47,379 nt of DNA, taken from the NCBI GenBank assembly GCA_018714485.1, contig DVNJ01000017.1:1-47379 (forward strand). Reading direction: 5' to 3'. Under the pieces are notes generated by a model. The model had not been told where the DNA came from, searched no databases, and was given only the letters and a program-made list of their open reading frames with translations. Numbering within the stretch: position 1 is the stretch's first letter; each line of letters opens with the position of its first letter. Made by a program: the position numbers and the translations under genes. This DNA comes from Candidatus Caccalectryoclostridium excrementigallinarum (GTDB lineage: Bacteria > Bacillota > Clostridia > Christensenellales > UBA3700). Shown in pieces: positions 34,490-43,033 of the stretch.

Positions 34490-35757
34490 ATCTCCTCCTT
34501 ACGGGCGTAAACTATCCTGCCGCCCACCAGCGTATATTCCACTCTTCCCTTGACGCGCCTTCCCGCGAAGGGAGTGTTTTTGCCCTTGCTTGCGAATTTC
34601 TCCGGCTCGACGACCCATTCCACGTCGTTGTCCACGAGCGTGATGTCGGCGAGCGCGCCCTTCTTCAAGTCGCCGCATTCGACTTTGAGCAGCCGCGCGG
34701 GATTGAAGGTCATCAGCTCGGAGAGCCTTTCGGCGGAGATCACGCCGCTTTTAACGAGCGTCGTATAGCAAACGGCATAAGAAGTTTCCAGCCCGCTTAT
34801 CCCGTTCGGCGCGTCATACATGCCGCCATCCTTATCCTCTTTACTGTGAGGCGCATGGTCGGTGACTATGCAGTCCACCGTGCCGTCCGCGATCGCTTCG
34901 ATCACGGCGAGCCTGTCTTCTTCGCTGCGCAAAGGGGGATTGACCTTTGCCGCCGTGTTGAAGCCCGCGATCTCCGCGTCGGTGAGCGCGATATAATGCG
35001 GACAGGTCTCGCAGGTCACCTTTACCCCTCTCTTTTTCGCCTCTCTTATCAGCTGCATGCCGCCGCGCGTGCTCACATGGGCGATATGCACGGGGACGCC
35101 GTAGACCTCTGAGAGCACGATGTTGCGCGCGATCTCCGCGTCCTCGGCGGCGTTGCTTATGCCGGGAAGTCCCAGCTCGTTGGCGGCGGCGCCCTCGTTG
35201 ACCACTCCGCCGTCGACGAGCGACTTATCCTCGCAATGCTCTATCACGGTGAGATCGAAAGTCGCGGCGTAAAGCAGCGCGTTCTTCATCATGCGGCTGT
35301 CCGAGACGGGCACGCCGTCGTCGCTGAAAGCCGCGGCGCCCGCGTCGGCGAGCTTTTTCATCTCCGAAAGCTGCTCGCCCTTTTCGCCCTTGGTGATCGC
35401 GGCGATGGGATACACCCTGCACTTTCCGACCTCTTTCGCGCGCTGCAAGATATATTTGACCAAATAAGGCTCGTCTATGACCGGGCGCGTGTTGGGCATG
35501 CACGCCACGGCGGTGAATCCGCCGCGCACGGCGGCGGCGCAGCCGCTGCCGATGTCCTCTTTGTATTCAAAGCCCGGCTCGCGCAGATGAACGTGCATAT
35601 CGATGAATCCGGGCAGCGCGGTCAGTCCGCGCGCGTCGATCACGGTGACGCCGCGCCCCGAGCGGGTGCGCTTACCGACGCTCTTTATGCGCCCGTCTTC
35701 GATGACGATGTTGCACTCTTTGCCTTTTACTTTCACGTTTTCGATAACGGTAACCAT
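34486..35757 (-). CDS. pyrC: Dihydroorotase
   Basis: The 423-aa amidohydrolase closes carbamoyl-aspartate to dihydroorotate. Metal ligands are visible in GFIDMHVHLREPG, in VIEHCEDKS, and in HIAHVST. The catalytic Asp lies in VTDHAPHSKEDK. It starts one base after the pyrB stop, with AAGGAG in the end of pyrB. Confidence 0.97.
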   Translation of the reverse strand: MVTVIENVKVKGKECNIVIEDGRIKSVGKRTRSGRGVTVIDARGLTALPGFIDMHVHLREPGFEYKEDIGSGCAAAVRGGFTAVACMPNTRPVIDEPYLVKYILQRAKEVGKCRVYPIAAITKGEKGEQLSEMKKLADAGAAAFSDDGVPVSDSRMMKNALLYAATFDLTVIEHCEDKSLVDGGVVNEGAAANELGLPGISNAAEDAEIARNIVLSEVYGVPVHIAHVSTRGGMQLIREAKKRGVKVTCETCPHYIALTDAEIAGFNTAAKVNPPLRSEEDRLAVIEAIADGTVDCIVTDHAPHSKEDKDGGMYDAPNGISGLETSYAVCYTTLVKSGVISAERLSELMTFNPARLLKVECGDLKKGALADITLVDNDVEWVVEPEKFASKGKNTPFAGRRVKGRVEYTLVGGRIVYARKEEI

Positions 35758-35758
35758 C

Positions 35759-36670
35759 TCAAAGCTCCTTGTTGATCAGCATATCCAAAAGCGCCATGCG
35801 CACGCAAAGCCCGCCCGTGACCTGCTCGTCCTTGACGCACATGTCCGTGTCGAGCAGATCGTGGGAAAGCTCGACGCCGCGGTTGACGGGACCGGGATGC
35901 ATCACGATCGCGCCGGGTGCGGCAAGCTCCATTGCCTTTTTGCCGAGACCGAAATATCTGTTGTATTCGCCCGCCGAGGGGAAAAGCCCGCCCTTCATGC
36001 GTTCGAGCTGGATGCGCAGCGCCATGACGATGTCGCAGCCCTTTATCGCCTCTTCGAGGCTTTTGCAGACCTTGCAGGGCATCTGCTCTATCCCCGCGGG
36101 CATGAGCGTCCCCGCGCCGAAGACATTCACCTGCATTCCCGCCAGCGTCATGGCATAGATGTTGCTGCGCGCGACTCTGCTATGCTTGATGTCGCCCACG
36201 ATCGCCGCCTTTCTGCCCTTGAGATCGCCGAAGCGGCGGCGCGCGGTGAACATGTCGAGCAGCGCCTGAGTGGGGTGCGCATGCAGTCCGTCACCGCCGT
36301 TGATGACGTGCGCTCTCACCCAGCCCGCCAGCCTGTGCGGCGCGCCCGACTGAGAATGCCTCATGACGATGACGTCGGGATACATGGCGTCGAGAGTGAG
36401 CGCCGTGTCTTTGAGCGACTCGCCCTTTTGCACGCTCGAAGCGCCCACGGAGATGTTGACCACTTCCGCGCCCAAATACTTCGCCGCCGATTCGAACGAA
36501 GTGCGCGTACGGGTGGAGTTTTCGTAAAACAGCGTGATGACCGACCTGTCTTTCAATTTCGGAAAGGGTTTTTTACCCGCGGTGACTATATCGTAATATT
36601 CGTCCGCACGGTCTAAAACGGCATTGAACCGATCGAGGGAAAGCCCTCTTATCTGAAGTAAATCTTTCAT
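35759..36670 (-). CDS. pyrB: Aspartate carbamoyltransferase, catalytic subunit
   Basis: The 303-aa enzyme has the carbamoyl-phosphate loop FYENSTRTRTSFE, VINGGDGLHAHPTQALLD, and HPGPVNRGVEL. The start at 36670 follows AAGGA by 7 nt. An in-frame extension to 36799 would run through the promoter. No pyrI regulatory subunit follows. It is the first gene of pyrB-C-F-K-D-E. carAB and pyrR are not in the window. Confidence 0.97.
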   Translation of the reverse strand: MKDLLQIRGLSLDRFNAVLDRADEYYDIVTAGKKPFPKLKDRSVITLFYENSTRTRTSFESAAKYLGAEVVNISVGASSVQKGESLKDTALTLDAMYPDVIVMRHSQSGAPHRLAGWVRAHVINGGDGLHAHPTQALLDMFTARRRFGDLKGRKAAIVGDIKHSRVARSNIYAMTLAGMQVNVFGAGTLMPAGIEQMPCKVCKSLEEAIKGCDIVMALRIQLERMKGGLFPSAGEYNRYFGLGKKAMELAAPGAIVMHPGPVNRGVELSHDLLDTDMCVKDEQVTGGLCVRMALLDMLINKEL

Positions 36671-36693
36671 GTCCGAATCCTTGCGTTTTTTAT

Positions 36694-36723
36694 ATATTAA
36701 CACACGCACGCATAAGTTGGCAA
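36694..36723 (-). promoter_or_regulatory. Promoter of the pyr operon
   Basis: The minus strand reads TTGCCA, 18 bp, TAATAT. The leader is only about 20 nt, which leaves no space for a PyrR attenuator. Confidence 0.65.
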
Positions 36724-36814
36724 GTAAAAAAGTAAATTGCGCCCGTCTGCGCCCGATATGCTTAAAAAAACGCGCCTGCGCAAGCGCAAACGCGGTCACG
36801 CCGCCGATATGCGG

Positions 36815-36842
36815 CAGGAAAAAAGCGGCTCACGCCGCTTTT
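36815..36842 (-). terminator. Terminator of the ferredoxin gene
   Basis: The stem AAAAGCGGC / GCCGCTTTT has loop GTGA on the minus strand and is followed by T-rich sequence. Confidence 0.88.
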
Positions 36843-36845
36843 CAC

Positions 36846-37019
36846 TCACTCCTCGCTGATCGCTTCAGCAGGGCATCCGGCAGCGCAGGCGCCGCAGGAA
36901 AGACACTTTTCGGGATCGATGGCGAACTTGTCTGCGTCCTCACCGATAGCCTCGACGGGGCAGGTGCCGGCGCATGCTCCGCAGCCGATGCACTTTTCCT
37001 TATCTATTACGAAAGCCAT
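36846..37019 (-). CDS. 2[4Fe-4S] ferredoxin
   Basis: The 57-aa protein carries two CxxCxxCxxxC motifs: C10, C13, C16, C20 (CIGCGACAGTCP) and C39, C42, C45, C49 (CLSCGACAAGCP). It is the small clostridial electron carrier for hydrogenase, pyruvate-ferredoxin oxidoreductase and similar enzymes. GGAGG lies upstream of the ATG, and it has its own promoter and terminator, so it is a one-gene unit. It is too short to have been flagged by a 60-residue cut-off. Confidence 0.97.
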   Translation of the reverse strand: MAFVIDKEKCIGCGACAGTCPVEAIGEDADKFAIDPEKCLSCGACAAGCPAEAISEE

Positions 37020-37060
37020 ACCTTACCTCCATATATTCGGCTCGCGCCGTTATTTTCTAT

Positions 37061-37089
37061 ATTATATCACGGCGCGGCGGATAAGTAAA
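37061..37089 (-). promoter_or_regulatory. Promoter of the ferredoxin gene
   Basis: The minus strand reads TTTACT, 17 bp, TATAAT, with a leader of about 35 nt. Confidence 0.75.
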
Positions 37090-37127
37090 CGGACTTGACG
37101 AAAAAGAGAAAAAGTTAAGCCGACTTT

Positions 37128-39302
37128 TCAAGCGTCCTTTTCCTTGAAGCTGATGTCGCTCTTGATAAAGCCCTTGTCGATCAGTTCGCGCCTGCTCGCC
37201 TCGCGGCGCAGAAGTTCCTCGTTGTCGAGAACTCTCTCCGTCGCCGCGCCGCGTTGCAGCATCAGCTTTTTTGCGGCAAGGTCGAGAAGCTCTCTCGCGC
37301 GCCTGAGCGCCCTGTCGCTGCGAACTTTGACCATGACGGGAGTGAGCGCATATTTCTTCACGCCTCTCTTGTCCTGCGCCCGATAACGTTGCCCCACTTC
37401 CGAGGGGTCGAGGGGAAAATATATCTTCAAGGTGTTGCCCGTGACGTTGAGGCGCGCCAAGGGGCTTTTCCCCGCGAAAAAGGTCTCGCCGCCCCAGCTT
37501 ATGCGGCTGCGCACGCGCTCATAGGAGAGGGCGTATCCCTTAAAGCCGCGGTAAAGCTCTTTCGCCCTCTCGCTGCTCATGGCGAGTCGCGCCGTATAGG
37601 AATTGCGGTAACGCAGGCGCGAATCTATCTCGTCTATCTGCGCGATCGGCTCGCCCGGCATGAGCAAGGGCGGCAAAAAGGGAGCGGCGAGAAATTGCTC
37701 GCGCGGCATTTCCGACGCCGCTGCCGCCCGCGCCCTCACCCTCTTCACGCGCAGCAGCAAAAGCGGCATGAGCAAAATGGCGGCAAGCTCGGCGCAGGCG
37801 ATATAAAACCCGAGCGGATAAAAGAGCGCCGCCGAGGAAAAGGGAGCGAAGGCAAAGACCGCCTGCCGCCGCTTTTTCGCCGCGCGCGTCAAAAGCGCCG
37901 CTTCCGCGAGCAGAACGAGCGCGAGCGCGGCGTCCAAAATTATCCAGAAATATCTGCTCCCAAAGCCGCTTATCGCCGCCGCGGCGGCGGAGGAATAGCG
38001 CGCGGTGAGCCTGATGTCGCCCACGCTGCCGAGAGGGATCGAAATTATCTCCTCCCCCTCCTCGTTCACCCAGCCGCCGAAAACTTTTCCCGAAAGCAGG
38101 ACGTCCTCTTCGCCAGGGAGCGTCACCTCGTCGAGCACGGTATATTCGAGCACGGGCGAAAAGCCCTCTTTGAACGCGCCGCCGCCGAGGTCGAAAGTTA
38201 TCTTGTAGACGACGGGCGTGAAACGGGCGTAGAGGCAGATATCGCCGCTGCCCTCGACTTGTTCCACCTTTTCTCCGCCCTCGCTCTCGCTGAACCAACC
38301 GAGAAAGGAATAGCCCCGCTTTTCGAGCGCGGGCAGCTGCTGCGCCCTGCGCGCGGAGATCGTCCTCTCGCCGCCGTCGTCGAGCACGAGCAGATCGTCG
38401 GTGAGCAGATGATCGTCCCAATCCACATATGTATTGAGCGGCGAAGAGAGCGCGCTCAGGCGCGGATAGGCTCCCCAATCCTCGCCGCCACCCTCAAAGA
38501 GCGCAAAAGAAGCGGAAGGCGCAGTCTTTATCAGGCTCTCTTTGCTCAGCGCGTTGATGTCGAGAACGGCGTTGCCCGCCTGCGAATAACCGCGGTCGCA
38601 GCCCTCGTCGAGGTAAAAGCAGTTGAGTACGCTCCCGCGCCCCGCATAGCCCAATATTCCGCCCCTGCCCGTACTTTCCACGCGGGAAACGGCATAGCAG
38701 TCCTGCACCCGCGCGTCGTAATCGTTGGTGGCGGTGATGCCTCCCGCGAACCTGTCCTCGCCCTGCGTGCTCACCGAGCCGATGTTATAGCAGTCGATCA
38801 CGCTCCCCCTGTTTTCGCCCGCGATGCCGCCCGCGTAATTGTCCGCGCTAACCGAGCCGAAATGATAGCATTTTTCTATCGTTCCGCGGTCGTTGAAGCC
38901 CACGACGCCGCCCACCGCCTGCTCGCCGCGCATATCTCCGTGCACGCCGAGGCGCATGACCTTGCCGCCCGCGAGATAGCCCACGGGCGCGAGATAATCC
39001 TCCCCGCTCATGCTCGTAAAGAGGATATGTCCCCCGCCGTCGAGAACGCCGCAAAAGGGCGCCGTCTTGCTCCCCAGCGGCAGAAGTTCGCCGCTTATGT
39101 CGCCCGTGAGCGTGACGGTCACGCCGAAAAAGTCCTCTCCGCCCGCCACTTTGAGCGCCAGCTCGTTCCATTCCTCCGCGCTGCCCACGCTCACTTCAAG
39201 AGCCTCGGCGCTCGCCGCGGGCGGAAAAAAGAAAAGCAAAGCCGCGCACGCAAGAGCGCACGCGGCGATAAACAGTAACGCGATCTTTTTTGCCGATACC
39301 AT
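37128..39302 (-). CDS. 724-aa surface protein: GLUG and InlB-type repeats, membrane helices, cytoplasmic C-terminal domain
   Basis: A signal peptide (about 1-32, ending AASAEA) opens the protein. GLUG-like repeats follow (about 85-230, with GGVVGFNDRGTIEKC, GGIAGENRGSVIDCY and GGILGYAGRGSVLNC). Two InlB/Listeria-Bacteroides-type repeats come next (YSFLGWFSESEGGEKV and VFGGWVNEEGEEI). Three membrane helices (about 450-535) and a basic cytoplasmic part of about 190 aa end the protein, the latter with SYTARLAMSSERAKELY and ISWGGETFFAGKSPLARLN. The extracellular part suggests adhesion. The folded inner domain suggests signalling or anchoring. GGGGAGG precedes the ATG. It ends the rex operon. Confidence 0.8.
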   Translation of the reverse strand: MVSAKKIALLFIAACALACAALLFFFPPAASAEALEVSVGSAEEWNELALKVAGGEDFFGVTVTLTGDISGELLPLGSKTAPFCGVLDGGGHILFTSMSGEDYLAPVGYLAGGKVMRLGVHGDMRGEQAVGGVVGFNDRGTIEKCYHFGSVSADNYAGGIAGENRGSVIDCYNIGSVSTQGEDRFAGGITATNDYDARVQDCYAVSRVESTGRGGILGYAGRGSVLNCFYLDEGCDRGYSQAGNAVLDINALSKESLIKTAPSASFALFEGGGEDWGAYPRLSALSSPLNTYVDWDDHLLTDDLLVLDDGGERTISARRAQQLPALEKRGYSFLGWFSESEGGEKVEQVEGSGDICLYARFTPVVYKITFDLGGGAFKEGFSPVLEYTVLDEVTLPGEEDVLLSGKVFGGWVNEEGEEIISIPLGSVGDIRLTARYSSAAAAAISGFGSRYFWIILDAALALVLLAEAALLTRAAKKRRQAVFAFAPFSSAALFYPLGFYIACAELAAILLMPLLLLRVKRVRARAAAASEMPREQFLAAPFLPPLLMPGEPIAQIDEIDSRLRYRNSYTARLAMSSERAKELYRGFKGYALSYERVRSRISWGGETFFAGKSPLARLNVTGNTLKIYFPLDPSEVGQRYRAQDKRGVKKYALTPVMVKVRSDRALRRARELLDLAAKKLMLQRGAATERVLDNEELLRREASRRELIDKGFIKSDISFKEKDA

Positions 39303-39306
39303 AAAA

Positions 39307-39329
39307 GCCCTCCCCGGAAAAGCGAGGGC
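39307..39329 (-). promoter_or_regulatory. Hairpin covering the ribosome-binding site of the 724-aa gene
   Basis: On the minus strand GCCCTC pairs with GAGGGC, which contains part of the Shine-Dalgarno GGGGAGGG. The loop is 11 nt. This could dampen initiation unless opened by ribosomes or another factor. Confidence 0.45.
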
Positions 39330-39338
39330 AGATACCGC

Positions 39339-40199
39339 CTATTCCGTATCTTCGTCGGCTTCTTCTTCCCTGCGCGCGGCTGCTCCCGCACGCATAGGCT
39401 CGAATTCGCCCAATTTATAGACCTTGATCTCTATCCCGCCGTCCTTGTTCTCCAAGCTCGCGCGTATCTGCCTTTTCAGCAGGTCTACGCCTTCCACTTT
39501 AACACTTCCGTCCGCGGTGTTGACCCTGCTGCCAATCTTTGGCATAAGTTTGCAGGTTTCGGCATAATATTCGTTCTCGTAGCGCAGGCAGCACATGAGT
39601 TTCCCGCACATTCCGCTCACCTTGGTGGGATTGAGGGAAAGATTTTGATTTTTCGCCATCTTCACCGTGACTTTCTCGTATTCGTTGAGATAGGTTATGC
39701 AGCAGCAGGGCATGCCGCAGGGCGCGAGCGAACCGCGCAGGCGAATGTCGTCCCGCTCATAGATCTGTCTCAGCTCTATGCGCGTATGCAGTGCGCCGGC
39801 GATGTCCCTCACCAGCTCGCGGAAATCCACTCTCCCCTCCGCCGTGAAAAACACGGTCACCTTACTGCGGTCGAAGGCGTATTCCGCGCTCACGAGCTTC
39901 ATGTTCAGCTTATGCTTTTCCACCTTTTGCGCGGTGACTTTGAGTGCCTCTTTACCCAGCTTTTCGTTCTCCTCGGCGCGCAGGACGTCCTCGGCAGTGG
40001 CACGGCGCAGCACGGGTTTGAGCGGCGAGGCGATCTCCTTGTCGTCCACGGGCGAGTTGGCGATGCTCACCGTTCCGTATTCCTGACCGCGCGCGGTCTC
40101 CACGATCACGCCGTCGCCCACTTGCAGCGAAAGCGTGCCCGGATCGAAATAATAGGTTTTGCCGTTATTTTTGAATCTGACTCCGACGATCAGCGACAT
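39339..40199 (-). CDS. ricT: PSP1-domain protein, RicT/YaaT
   Basis: The 286-aa PSP1-domain protein carries the conserved cysteines GMPCCCITYLNEY and SGMCGKLMCCLRYE. In B. subtilis RicT (YaaT) is an iron-sulfur containing part of the Y-complex that stimulates RNase Y. The start overlaps the holB end by 10 nt. The order tmk-holB-ricT matches B. subtilis tmk-holB-yaaT. The acidic C-terminal tail (REEEADEDTE) is ordinary for the group. Confidence 0.93.
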   Translation of the reverse strand: MSLIVGVRFKNNGKTYYFDPGTLSLQVGDGVIVETARGQEYGTVSIANSPVDDKEIASPLKPVLRRATAEDVLRAEENEKLGKEALKVTAQKVEKHKLNMKLVSAEYAFDRSKVTVFFTAEGRVDFRELVRDIAGALHTRIELRQIYERDDIRLRGSLAPCGMPCCCITYLNEYEKVTVKMAKNQNLSLNPTKVSGMCGKLMCCLRYENEYYAETCKLMPKIGSRVNTADGSVKVEGVDLLKRQIRASLENKDGGIEIKVYKLGEFEPMRAGAAARREEEADEDTE

Positions 40200-41134
40200 T
40201 TGTATTTGACCTCCAAGATCCCGAATAAGAGGGTGTCGAGCACGGCGGAAGGAGCGCAGTTGCTTTCAAGACGCCTGCGGCAGTCGTTGATGAGATACTC
40301 CGCGTCCGCGAGCGAGGCGTAATTGAACCCCTCGGCGATGAGCGCGATACCGCCCGCGCCGTTCACCGACCCTCTTTTATATTTTCCTATCATGTCGAGC
40401 ACTATCTCCAAGATATCCAGATAGCGCAGGACGTGATCTTTGTCCTGAATGAGTTTCGCCGCCTCCGCGGGCACGCCCGAACTCTTTTGCATGCTGCCCA
40501 GCAGGGAGACGATATTGTCCGCCTCGACGGCGAAATCTCCGTCGGCGGCGAATTTCAGCGCGCGCGCGATGTTCCCGCCCGCATATTCGGCGACGCGCCT
40601 CGCGCCCTCGCCGTACTGCCTTTCCAAGAAGTCTTCCAGCCTTTGCGTATCCGCGCCCGCATAATAGAGCTTTTTGCAGCGCGAGCGCAGCGTCTCCGCC
40701 ACGGCGGACGATTTGAGCACGCCGAAGAGAAAGAGCACTCCCTCGGGCGGCTCCTCCACCGTTTTGAGCAGCTTGTTCTGCGCGGGCAGTCCCGTCTTGT
40801 CCAGCGAAAAGACGACATATATCTTCAAGCCGCCTTCCACGGAAAACTTCCCGCAGTCCTCGACGATCTCCTCGACGTCTTTGACCGCAAGCGCGCCGTC
40901 GAAAAACTTCACGTCGGGATGCACGCCGCCCTCGAGCGCCTTGCAGGCGGAACACTCTCCGCAGCCGCCCTTTTCGCACACGGCGATGCGCGCCATGCGC
41001 CGCAATATCCATTCCATGGCGAAAGCGTCGTCGCCGAAGAGAGCGTAAGCATGCGCAAGCGAGCCTTCTTCCTTATCCCGCGAAAAGAGGCTAAGCGGCT
41101 TACAGTCATAAAGAAGCTCGAAAAGATCGGTCAT
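40190..41134 (-). CDS. holB: DNA polymerase III subunit delta'
   Basis: The 314-aa clamp-loader AAA+ subunit has the zinc module C53-C58-C61-C64 (CEKGGCGECSAC). The arginine-finger segment reads ETLRSRCKKLYY, and KLLKTVEEPPEGVLFLF is also present. The P-loop position (YALFGDDAFAMEW) is non-canonical, as expected for delta'. The ATG overlaps the tmk stop. Confidence 0.93.
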   Translation of the reverse strand: MTDLFELLYDCKPLSLFSRDKEEGSLAHAYALFGDDAFAMEWILRRMARIAVCEKGGCGECSACKALEGGVHPDVKFFDGALAVKDVEEIVEDCGKFSVEGGLKIYVVFSLDKTGLPAQNKLLKTVEEPPEGVLFLFGVLKSSAVAETLRSRCKKLYYAGADTQRLEDFLERQYGEGARRVAEYAGGNIARALKFAADGDFAVEADNIVSLLGSMQKSSGVPAEAAKLIQDKDHVLRYLDILEIVLDMIGKYKRGSVNGAGGIALIAEGFNYASLADAEYLINDCRRRLESNCAPSAVLDTLLFGILEVKYKCR

Positions 41135-41754
41135 ATAACGCCCCTTTCTTCGAGCGCCCGCATGACTTTCTCATGCACGCTCAACGCATCTCCATCCGCG
41201 GGCACGCAGACCACTCTTTCGGGATATTTTTCCGCTATGCGCTTATATCCCTCGTAAACGCGGCGGTGAAACGCCAAGCCTTCCATCTCTAACCTGTCGC
41301 CCTTGTCGGCGCCGCCCTTGCGCGAGAACGCCGCCTCGGGATCGAGATCGAGAAAGATCGTCAGATCGGGAGAAAGTCCGCCGCAGGCGATCCTTCCCAG
41401 CTCTTCCACGGTCTCCGCGCCCAAGCCGCGCGCATAGCCCTGATAGGCGAGAGTGGAATCGGTGAAGCGGTCGCAGATGACGGTGACGCCCCTTTCGAGG
41501 GCGGGCTTTATCACCTCGTCCACGAGCTGGGCGCGCGAGGCGGAATAAAGCAAAACTTCGCAGACGGGGCTCATGCCCTTGTTGTTTACGTCGAGAATGA
41601 CCGAGCGTATCTTCTCCGAGATGAGCGTACCGCCCGGCTCGCGCAAAAACATCGCCCCGCTCTTTTCGGCAAGCGCCTTTTTGAGCAGTTCGACCTGCGT
41701 CGTCTTTCCGACGCCCTCGCAGCCTTCGATCGTCACGAATTTCCCTTTACGCAT
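41131..41754 (-). CDS. tmk: Thymidylate kinase
   Basis: The 207-aa enzyme has P-loop EGCEGVGKTTQ (9-19), the DRY-like VICDRFTDSTLAYQGYARG, and FLDLDPEAAFSRKG before the lid. It phosphorylates dTMP. It follows the yaaO-like gene by 4 nt without a clear ribosome-binding site, so translation is probably coupled. Confidence 0.97.
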   Translation of the reverse strand: MRKGKFVTIEGCEGVGKTTQVELLKKALAEKSGAMFLREPGGTLISEKIRSVILDVNNKGMSPVCEVLLYSASRAQLVDEVIKPALERGVTVICDRFTDSTLAYQGYARGLGAETVEELGRIACGGLSPDLTIFLDLDPEAAFSRKGGADKGDRLEMEGLAFHRRVYEGYKRIAEKYPERVVCVPADGDALSVHEKVMRALEERGVI

Positions 41755-41758
41755 AAAT

Positions 41759-43033
41759 CTATTCTAACACAACCACGCGCCCGTATGCAAGCCCAAAGAG
41801 GCGCGAGGCGTTTTCCTTTATGAACCGCGCGGCTTTTTTGTCGATGATCTCGCCGCGCATTATGTTCGGCACGCCGGGGGGATAAAGCCCCATGTCCGCG
41901 CCCGCTATCTTTCCCTCGCAATCCCCGATCGGGCAAAACGCGGCTTTTTTCCCGCGCGTATCCGCCATTTCGAGGGAAAACCCCCGCTCTTTTTCAAGCG
42001 GCTTAGGCGTTATCGTCGCCAGCGCCTCGGCGAGCGCTTTGAGCCGCGCCGCATTATGCCGCGTGACTATGCAGACGAGCTTGTCTCCCACCGCCGCTTC
42101 GCAGTATATGCCCTTTTTGTTCAGCTTTTCGAGCGCGTCCGCCGCCGAACCGCCGCAGTTTATCACCAGCCGCGAGAGATCGTCGCTCTCTTCCCTTTGA
42201 TAGCCGCGCGGCAGTTCGAGCGCGTTCACATATTCCGCTATTTCCGCATAAAACTCCTCGCCGCGCTCCGACCAAAGCGCGCGCGCATAGTCCGCCGACG
42301 CCAGCGTGAGATATGACGGCGAGGTGGTATGCACCATGCCGCGCATGAGCAGGCATTCGTAGGCGACGCCGCCGTTCGCGCAGAGCGCCGCTCCGCCGCC
42401 GAACACGTCCATGGTCTTATGCATGCTCACAAAGCAGACGTCGGCGATGCGCGTAAGGCTCTTCGGCAGCAGCTTTGAAAAGGGAAAATGCGCCCCGTGC
42501 GCGCTGTCGGCGACGCTCAGAACGCCGTATTTCCCGCAAAGGCGGACTTTTTCTTCGCCGCCGAGAGTTTTTCCGAAATAATCGGGAGAGGTGAAAAACA
42601 GGCTGCCCGCTCCCCTTTTCAGCCGCTCTTCAAGCCGCTCTTCGGGCACATATTCCGCACTCAAACCCAAAAGCCGCAAGCCGCCGAAAAAGGACTTATG
42701 CATCTCTCCCGTATACAATATCTCTCCGCGCGTGCGCGCGAGAGCGAGCGCGGCGTGCATGCAGCCCGTCGAACCCGTGGTGAAGAGATAGGCGCGCTCG
42801 CAGCCGTAAGCCTTCGCAAGCAGCTCTTCCGCCTCGGCGATCGCGCCGCAGGGGGAATGAAGATCGTCCAGCCCTTCAAGCTCGGTCAGATCGAACTTCG
42901 CGCTCGAAAAAAGCTCTTCCGCCGCCGCGCCGCCGTGACCGGGCATATGAAAGCGCACCCTGTCTTTTTCGCACAAACAAAGCACCGCTTCATAGAGCGG
43001 TGCTTTCCCTGCCGAAAATTTTTGCTTTTTCAT
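41759..43033 (-). CDS. Orn/Lys/Arg decarboxylase-family PLP enzyme (YaaO-like)
   Basis: The 424-aa fold-type I enzyme has FHMPGHGG, TTGSTGCMHAA and VADSAHGAHFPFS. K206 in VSMHKTMDVFGG is the likely PLP lysine. A C-terminal decarboxylase domain carries GLYPPGVPNIMRGEII. The start ATG at 43033 overlaps the lysS stop. The open frame continues upstream to 43585 only as an accidental frame through lysS. The protein is shorter than typical 480-aa members. Substrate (Arg, Lys or Orn) is not resolved. Position beside tmk matches B. subtilis yaaO. Confidence 0.92.
   Translation of the reverse strand: MKKQKFSAGKAPLYEAVLCLCEKDRVRFHMPGHGGAAAEELFSSAKFDLTELEGLDDLHSPCGAIAEAEELLAKAYGCERAYLFTTGSTGCMHAALALARTRGEILYTGEMHKSFFGGLRLLGLSAEYVPEERLEERLKRGAGSLFFTSPDYFGKTLGGEEKVRLCGKYGVLSVADSAHGAHFPFSKLLPKSLTRIADVCFVSMHKTMDVFGGGAALCANGGVAYECLLMRGMVHTTSPSYLTLASADYARALWSERGEEFYAEIAEYVNALELPRGYQREESDDLSRLVINCGGSAADALEKLNKKGIYCEAAVGDKLVCIVTRHNAARLKALAEALATITPKPLEKERGFSLEMADTRGKKAAFCPIGDCEGKIAGADMGLYPPGVPNIMRGEIIDKKAARFIKENASRLFGLAYGRVVVLE

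Noticed and set aside
36671-36699. PyrR-dependent attenuator for the pyr operon
   Set aside because: The leader is about 20 nt, too short for an anti-terminator/terminator pair, and no pyrR is present in the window.
37091-37127. Terminator after the 724-aa gene
   Set aside because: Only a weak AT-rich stem (AAAAGT/ACTTTT) with a broken T tract is seen, so I do not list it.
37254-39278. 674-codon plus-strand ORF
   Set aside because: It is antisense to the 724-aa protein gene, which has a signal peptide, repeats and a ribosome-binding site. The shadow frame has none.
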